This document shows, in pieces, positions 58,816 to 64,000 of a DNA stretch of 64,000 nt. The position numbers and the translations under genes were made by a program. Origin of the DNA: Diabrotica undecimpunctata (Eukaryota; Arthropoda; Insecta; Coleoptera; Chrysomelidae); NCBI RefSeq assembly GCF_040954645.1, contig NC_092813.1, forward strand, positions 21,893,235-21,957,234, in the 5' to 3' direction. The notes beneath the pieces were generated by a model, which saw only the letters and a list, made by a program, of their open reading frames with translations, was not told where the DNA came from and searched no databases. Position 1 is the stretch's first letter. Every line of letters begins with the position of its first letter.

Positions 58816-59200
58816 CTAAATATACATACTGAATTCTAAATACACTTACATTATTGCCTCGAACCTCTTAAAGCTGATTTCTTGTTTGCACCGCTGTTAA
58901 ATGACGATCCCGCAAACGCTGAGCAACGGCTTTCTCACAATATTCGACACTAAGAACCATAATCAATCATGGGTTAACAAAATGTAAGTGTCAATATGAC
59001 ATAATGATAACAGTCACCAAAGCCACCTCGTCGTATTACAACATAACTCCAAAATAATCATAATTAAAAAAGTCCTAAATTGTGGGTGGCAAATTCATTT
59101 GGCTCTAAAAAATTAACCAGGCATATTTTGACAAGGAACAAAAAACACAATGCTTAGGAGAGATGGTTGCAACCGAAAAATAAGGTTTTGCCAAAGTTCA

Positions 59201-59765
59201 CAAACATAATTATTTTACAGGATGTTTCAAAATTAGGAAAAAAAAACCACGTTTTAATTATTAACCCTGTACAATAAGTCAAATATAAAATTTTATCAAA
59301 AAACTGACTATACCAAATTCTTCTTCTTCTTCTTGTTCTTTTTTTGGGCTATGTACTAGACAAGTTACCCAGTTTACTTCGAGGGTAGACACTTTTTGTC
59401 TTGCTTCAGCAATCAGTGTCTACCTACACTTATATTCTTCCTTTGTTTGTTTTAGGTTATTCTACATGTATACTGCCCTACTAAGAAAGAACCCCGTATC
59501 TCCAAAATGTGAAAAATTGAGATATTTGCACCATATGAATAGTTATGATTTATATAACATATTCACATAGAGAAAAACCCGTATTTTACATTTCTAAACA
59601 TTTTATGAAGGAAAATAGTTTCCCCGTAAACGCCAAAAATGACCATTATGCTTAGTATAAACCTGGCATTACCCGCTACGTAGTAAAAACCTGGTATATG
59701 CTCAGCAGATACAGGTTTTTAACGTAGGATAAAAAAATATGCGAGGTTTTTTCTAAGGAATAGAG
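59201..59765. other. No gene seen
   Basis: Contains a (TTC)n run near 59326 and several AACCTGG-type words near 59660-59730. No coding or structural signal strong enough to name. Confidence 0.5.
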
Positions 59766-60182
59766 TGTTACGTAAAAATATGAGTCATAGTTTTAACCTG
59801 TAAACATGTTTTTATTCACTAATATGTTTTAGATTATACGAGACCTTTCGACCAGCTGGCATAAACTCCAAGTTATAAAAAACTGGTTCCATTCGAATCT
59901 TCCGGAATTAGGCCTGTCCATTCGAGGCGAAACCAGGTCAATTGAGGTCAACATCCATGGAGTTCTAGAGCAGCTGTTTTCGTATAAATATATTTTGAAA
60001 ACAGTTAATAAAGAAGATTCGCGCTCGCGATATTTATTGTTACGCTCGCCTTTTAATAAATTATGTATATTTAGTTATAAATAAATTAATATCAGTTATT
60101 GTGCTTTTTAATAAATTTAGATAAGAACCTTTTGATAAAGACATTATAAATTAAAGACATAACAATTAATAAATTCACAACA
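59766..60182 (+). repeat. 5' LTR of an intact Ty3/Gypsy element
   Basis: 417 bases starting TGTTACGT and ending CACAACA. Contains a TATA box (GTATAAATA near 59980) and several AATAAA signals after 60005. Immediately downstream, TGGTGGCAGAAGTGAG (60185-60200) sits where the tRNA primer-binding site should be; the priming tRNA was not identified. The 3' LTR lies outside the window, so the left boundary is inferred from TG/CA ends and the primer site. Confidence 0.65.
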
Positions 60183-60259
60183 AATGGTGGCAGAAGTGAG
60201 ATCGAACATAAATTAGACTTATAATAATAATACAAGTGAATATAAAATAAATTGTGAAA

Positions 60260-61618
60260 ATGACGACGATTTATGAGCTGACAGTGACTAATTTAAGAAG
60301 ACATCTCGAAGACAGGGAATTAGCTTCTACCGGAAAAAAGGCTGAGTTAGTCCAACGACTAAAGAACGCTTTGCTAGAAGAAGGACTAGATCCAGAGACT
60401 TATATATTTGAAGATGCTGTTATCTCGTCGATTTCGAAATTAGAGAACAAAGTTTCTGACGATATTTCGAAAGTTTCTTCTGATGTAGCCAAAGTTTCTG
60501 GTGATGTAGCCAAAGTTTCTGGTGATGTAGCCAAAGTTTCTGGTGACATCGCATCATTAGAGAACAAAGTTTCTGGCGATATTTCGAAAGTTTCCGGCGA
60601 CATCGCCTCATTAGAAAACAAAGTTTCTAACGAGATTTCTTCGCTGGAAAGCAAATTCTCTGCTAACATCTCTTCGGAAATCTCTAAAGTCACTTCTGAG
60701 ATGTCTGCCCTGGACGATAGAATATCTTCGTTAAAAAACCAAGTTGCTGCCGATATGTTGGCCTTCGAAGAAAAGATATGGAAAGAGATGGAAAAGAAGC
60801 TGGAGGAAACAGGGACGGCAGAGAGAGGAAACAATCCAATTACAGTAGAGACAAAAGAAGACGAGACTAAATGTAAGTTGGAAATACGGCCGAAATTTGA
60901 AGGAAGTGGAGGTTCTGTCCATGTGAAAGTCCCAACTTTCGACGGAAAATCGTCATGGAATAACTACATGAAACAGTTCGAATCAGCTGCAAGAGCGAAT
61001 GGATGGTCTGAAAAAGAAAAGGCTGTAAATCTGACTATCGCTCTTCGAGGAGATGCCTTAGATGTGCTTCAGACCATAGCCGTAGAGGAGACCGATGATT
61101 TCAAACAACTGAAGAAGAGGTTAAATATGCGATATGGCCACGAACATTTGGAGCATGTATATCAGTCACAGCTTAAAAATCGTAGACAGAAGAAAGATGA
61201 GGCTCTTCAAGAATATGAGGTAGATATTGCCAGATTAGTACGATATGCTTATCCAACAGCTCCCGAAGACATGATCGAAAAATTGGCCGTTCAAACGTTT
61301 ATTGATGGTCTTCGTGATCATGAAATGCAGAGAACACTGCGATTAGCTCGTCACAAGACGCTGGTTGATGTCTCATCCGCCGCCTTCGAATATGAGTCAG
61401 CTACGCAGGCCTCTGGCGGGTACAGTAAAGTTAGGACTGTAAAAGAGGAAGGAGATGAAGATACACTTGACCAGCTCGTTAATATGATGAAAAGCATGAC
61501 ATATAAGAAAACAAAGACCATCAGATGCTGGAATTGTGGCGAAATGGGACACGTACGAAGCTCCTGTAAACACCCTAGGTACGACGCAAATCAAGAAACT
61601 CACCATCAGGAAAACTAG
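60260..61618 (+). CDS. gag: Ty3/Gypsy Gag with SAP domain
   Basis: 452 codons, intact, from ATG 60260; the GTG two codons upstream is not a likely start. Residues 1-35 form a SAP-type DNA/chromatin-binding motif (TVTNLRRHLEDRELASTGKK). Residues 55-180 are a long coiled coil built of heptads, with four in-frame KVSGDVA-like units. About 205-395 is a capsid-type domain (VPTFDGKSSWNNYMKQFESA, LTIALRGDALDVL). A zinc knuckle CWNCGEMGHVRSSC is near the C-terminus. Gag assembles the virus-like particle and packages element RNA. It overlaps pol by 40 bases, in the frame one base back. Confidence 0.93.
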   Translation: MTTIYELTVTNLRRHLEDRELASTGKKAELVQRLKNALLEEGLDPETYIFEDAVISSISKLENKVSDDISKVSSDVAKVSGDVAKVSGDVAKVSGDIASLENKVSGDISKVSGDIASLENKVSNEISSLESKFSANISSEISKVTSEMSALDDRISSLKNQVAADMLAFEEKIWKEMEKKLEETGTAERGNNPITVETKEDETKCKLEIRPKFEGSGGSVHVKVPTFDGKSSWNNYMKQFESAARANGWSEKEKAVNLTIALRGDALDVLQTIAVEETDDFKQLKKRLNMRYGHEHLEHVYQSQLKNRRQKKDEALQEYEVDIARLVRYAYPTAPEDMIEKLAVQTFIDGLRDHEMQRTLRLARHKTLVDVSSAAFEYESATQASGGYSKVRTVKEEGDEDTLDQLVNMMKSMTYKKTKTIRCWNCGEMGHVRSSCKHPRYDANQETHHQEN

Positions 61619-64000
61619 AACGGGTCAGCCTTAGGGGGGCAGCTTCGACCCAAAACTTTTCCAAAGACCCTCTCATACTAATAGCTTCTTTGAAATGTCG
61701 TGAAGATAGTGTATATGTAGATGGAGACATAAATGGTAAAAAGCATACGTTGTTGGTGGATACCGGAGCGACCAGAACCATTATACGCCCGACAGTTATA
61801 AACAGCCGAAAGAAACTGTTACCAACGAGGTTACGACTTCGGACCGCTACAGGTGAAAATGCCAACATTCATGGAGAAATCCAGGTACAATTGGGAATTG
61901 GGGCAGAAAGGTTTGTCCATACTGTTATAGTTGCTGACATCGAAGAGGATGTTATATTAGGAATGGACGTAATGAATATCCATGGATTCCAATTGGATTT
62001 TAAGAATAAGGTAATCAAAGTTGGCAACGAGGAGGTATTTCTCCATCCACATAATGACAACACTGTGCAAGCAGCCATTACAGAAGATACAGTCGTGCCT
62101 GCGAGAAGCGAAACGATCATAGTAGCGCGACTACAGCGAATTGTAGACGAAGGGAGACCTGTTATGATGGAGCCTTGGAACCACGACGATGAGGTTGGCC
62201 GTGGAATCATAATTGGAAAGGAATTGGTGACTTCGGCTAAAGAAATTCCTGTGAGACTTATCAATGTCAACAACTACCCAGTGACCATAAAGAAAGAGAC
62301 AAAAGTAGGAACTTGTGTACCTGTGACATCCATAATCCGTCAGGCGACAACATCTGATAATTCCAACGACAAATTCGACCAAATGGTTGCAGTTGCAGGA
62401 CAGTCTCTAAATCAGATGGAGAAAAGGAAATTAAGGGAATTTCTTCGGCAGTATCGTGATATTTTCGTACCGAAAGGAGGAAAGACGGGAAGAACTACGG
62501 TTGTTAAGCATAAAATTGATACTGGTAATGCTAAGCCAATTCGTCAAACAGCTCGACGATTACCACAGGCGAAAAGAGAGAAAGCTGAAACGATTGTTCA
62601 GGAAATGAAAAAAGACGGGGTGATAGAACCTTCTACGAGCCCATGGGTCTCTCCGGTGGTCCTGGTTAAGAAGAAAGACGGAACGACGAGGTTCTGTGTG
62701 GATTACCGTTTGCTGAACAACGTTACCAAGAAAGATAGTTATCCTCTGCCTCGGATCGATGACACATTGGACACATTGGCTGGAAGTAAATTGTTTTCTA
62801 CTTTGGATTTGAAGTCTGGATACTGGCAGGTAGAAATGGACCCAGTAGATAAAGAAAAGACAGCCTTCACCACAGGATCTGGATTGTGGCAATTCAACGT
62901 TATGCCATTTGGACTCTGTAATGCTCCTGCGACATTTGAGAGGCTTATGGAAAATGTGTTGAGGGGGTTATCTTGGAAAACATGCCTGGTTTATTTAGAT
63001 GACATAATCGTCTTGGGGGAGACATTCGAAGATCGTTTGAGGAATTTAGAAAACGTTTTTAATCGACTTAAAGCTGCCCAATTGATGCTAAACCCCAAGA
63101 AGTGCCAGCTATTTCAAGGTAGAGTCAATTATCTGGGTCATATAGTCAGTAAAGAAGGAGTGGCCGTGGATAAGGGGAAAATCGATTCCATTAAGGAATG
63201 GCCAAAACCAACTGACAAACATCAAGTGAGCAGTTTTCTTGGACTATGTACTTACTACCGGAGGTTTATTAAGAAGTTTGCAGATATCGCTAAGCCATTA
63301 ACGCGACTTACGGAGGAAGCAAGAGATTACCGCTGGGATACAGACTGCCAAAATGCCTTTGAGACCTTGAAAAAGCATTTAATAACAGCACCAATTTTAG
63401 GGTATCCACTGCCAGAAGAAGAGTTCATCTTAGATACAGATGCAAGTAATGTGGGAATTGGAGGAGTGCTGTCTCAGATTCAAGGAGGACAGGAACGAGT
63501 CCTCGGATATTTTAGTAAAGTTCTTTCAAAACCTGAGCGGAATTATTGCGTCACGAGAAGAGAACTTCTGGCAGTAGTGAAATCAGTAAAGCACTTCTAT
63601 CAATACCTCTATGGAAGGAAGTTTTTAATCCGAACCGACCATGCCGCCCTTAAGTGGTTGATGCAGTTTAAGAATCCAGACGGTCAGATAGCCAGGTGGA
63701 TCGAACGACTCCAAGAATACGATTTTAAGATTGAGCACCGAGCCGGAATTAGCCACAGAAACGCTGATTCTCTTTCCAGAAGGCCATGCCCAGCAGAGTG
63801 TTCCCACTGCAACAAAACGGAATCCAAGGAAGCAGCAGTGCTAAGAACGACGATTGTCAACGACGACTGGACGCCTACTAAGATAAGGGAAGAACAAGAG
63901 AGAGATCCAGTTATACAGAAAATCCGAAAATGGAAAGAGGAAAACCGTCGACCACCTTGGCAGGAAATATCAAACCTATGCTCAGTAGTTAAGACGTATT
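61579..64000 (+). CDS. pol: Ty3/Gypsy Pol (protease, RT, RNase H), runs off the window
   Basis: One uninterrupted frame from after the stop at 61576-61578 to the last base, in the -1 frame relative to gag, so Pol is probably made by -1 frameshifting within 61579-61615. Domains: protease (LVDTGATRTIIRP at 61753; VILGMDVMNIHGF), RT (SPWVSPVVLVKKKDG, LKSGYWQVEMDP, VYLDDIIVLGE catalytic box near 62992, FLGLCTYYRRF), RNase H (LDTDASNVGIGGVLSQ, RTDHAALKWLMQF) and the start of the linker to integrase (CPAECSHCNK). No lesion seen. Integrase and 3' LTR lie to the right. Confidence 0.93.

Larger units (their letters stand above)
56193..59200 (-). mobile_element. Tc1-like transposon with long inverted ends, split by an RTE-like copy
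   Basis: 56270-56465 and 58990-59180 are reverse complements with scattered mismatches; matching cores include TAAATTGTGGGTGGCAAA, TCGTCGTATTACAA and the CGGTTGCAAC block. The transposase is encoded between them on the minus strand but is divided by the RTE-like insertion (57350-58815). The outermost boundaries are less certain: the left one is taken at the edge of the (TA)n array. Confidence 0.75.

Noticed and set aside
60400..60834. Minus-strand 144-codon ORF
   Set aside because: Antisense of the Gag coiled-coil repeats; open because of the repeated heptad codons.

Overview
The window is eukaryotic, almost certainly insect, and probably from a large, repeat-rich, AT-rich genome; a beetle would fit, but the sequence does not prove the order. 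R1-clade, I-like, RTE-like and Penelope-like retroelements, Ty3/Gypsy elements, Tc1/mariner transposons and long (TA)n arrays fill most of it. No complete host gene can be demonstrated. Two host-like or unclassified coding traces exist: a membrane-protein first exon near 9.4 kb, and spliced or Cys-rich ORFs at 53.8-56.0 kb.

Layout. 1-8560: a decayed Gypsy pol (+) split by a full-length R1-clade element (338-6397, minus) with a 15-bp target duplication. 8570-13960: fragments of RTE-like, I-like and Penelope-like retroelements, one possible host exon, and a noncoding dispersed repeat. 14090-18490: an I-like element (minus) split by a Tc1-like transposon with 57-bp inverted ends. 19530-22335: (TA)n arrays and an RTE-like element (minus). 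22559-24935: a segment with imperfect inverted ends and a 6-bp duplication, holding an old R1 relic which itself holds an inverted-repeat-bounded RT relic. 25.7-30.4 kb: a mariner-like transposase relic, a Penelope-like relic and an RTE-like element. 30.4-35.3 kb: mostly unassigned DNA, a second copy of the dispersed repeat, and a zinc-finger relic. 35.4-42.7 kb: an I-like element followed by an RTE-like element whose endonuclease is interrupted by the 3' end of a second RTE lineage between heptamer arrays. 42.9-47.5 kb: a possible solo LTR, (TA)n arrays, an RTE relic, and an I-like relic holding a gag-like ORF. 47706-53499: a second, nearly identical R1 copy (+) with an 11-bp duplication. 53.8-56.0 kb: unclassified coding sequence. 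56193-59200: a Tc1-like transposon with long inverted ends, split by an RTE-like copy. 59766 to the window end: a young Ty3/Gypsy element with 5' LTR, intact SAP-domain gag, and pol open to the last base.

How the parts relate. Most of the order comes from successive nested insertions, many still readable from target-site duplications. The two R1 copies and the 3'-terminal Gypsy are the youngest. Neither R1 copy can encode an intact product. Both share one frame break between endonuclease and reverse transcriptase, and each has private lesions elsewhere. The Gypsy at the right edge is the only element with no visible lesion in the part seen. I see no CRISPR, operon, tRNA or rRNA feature. The most interesting candidates are the shared R1 frame break, the three-level nest at 22.5-24.9 kb, the 42-bp terminal module shared by different retroelements, and the unclassified spliced gene trace at 53.8 kb.
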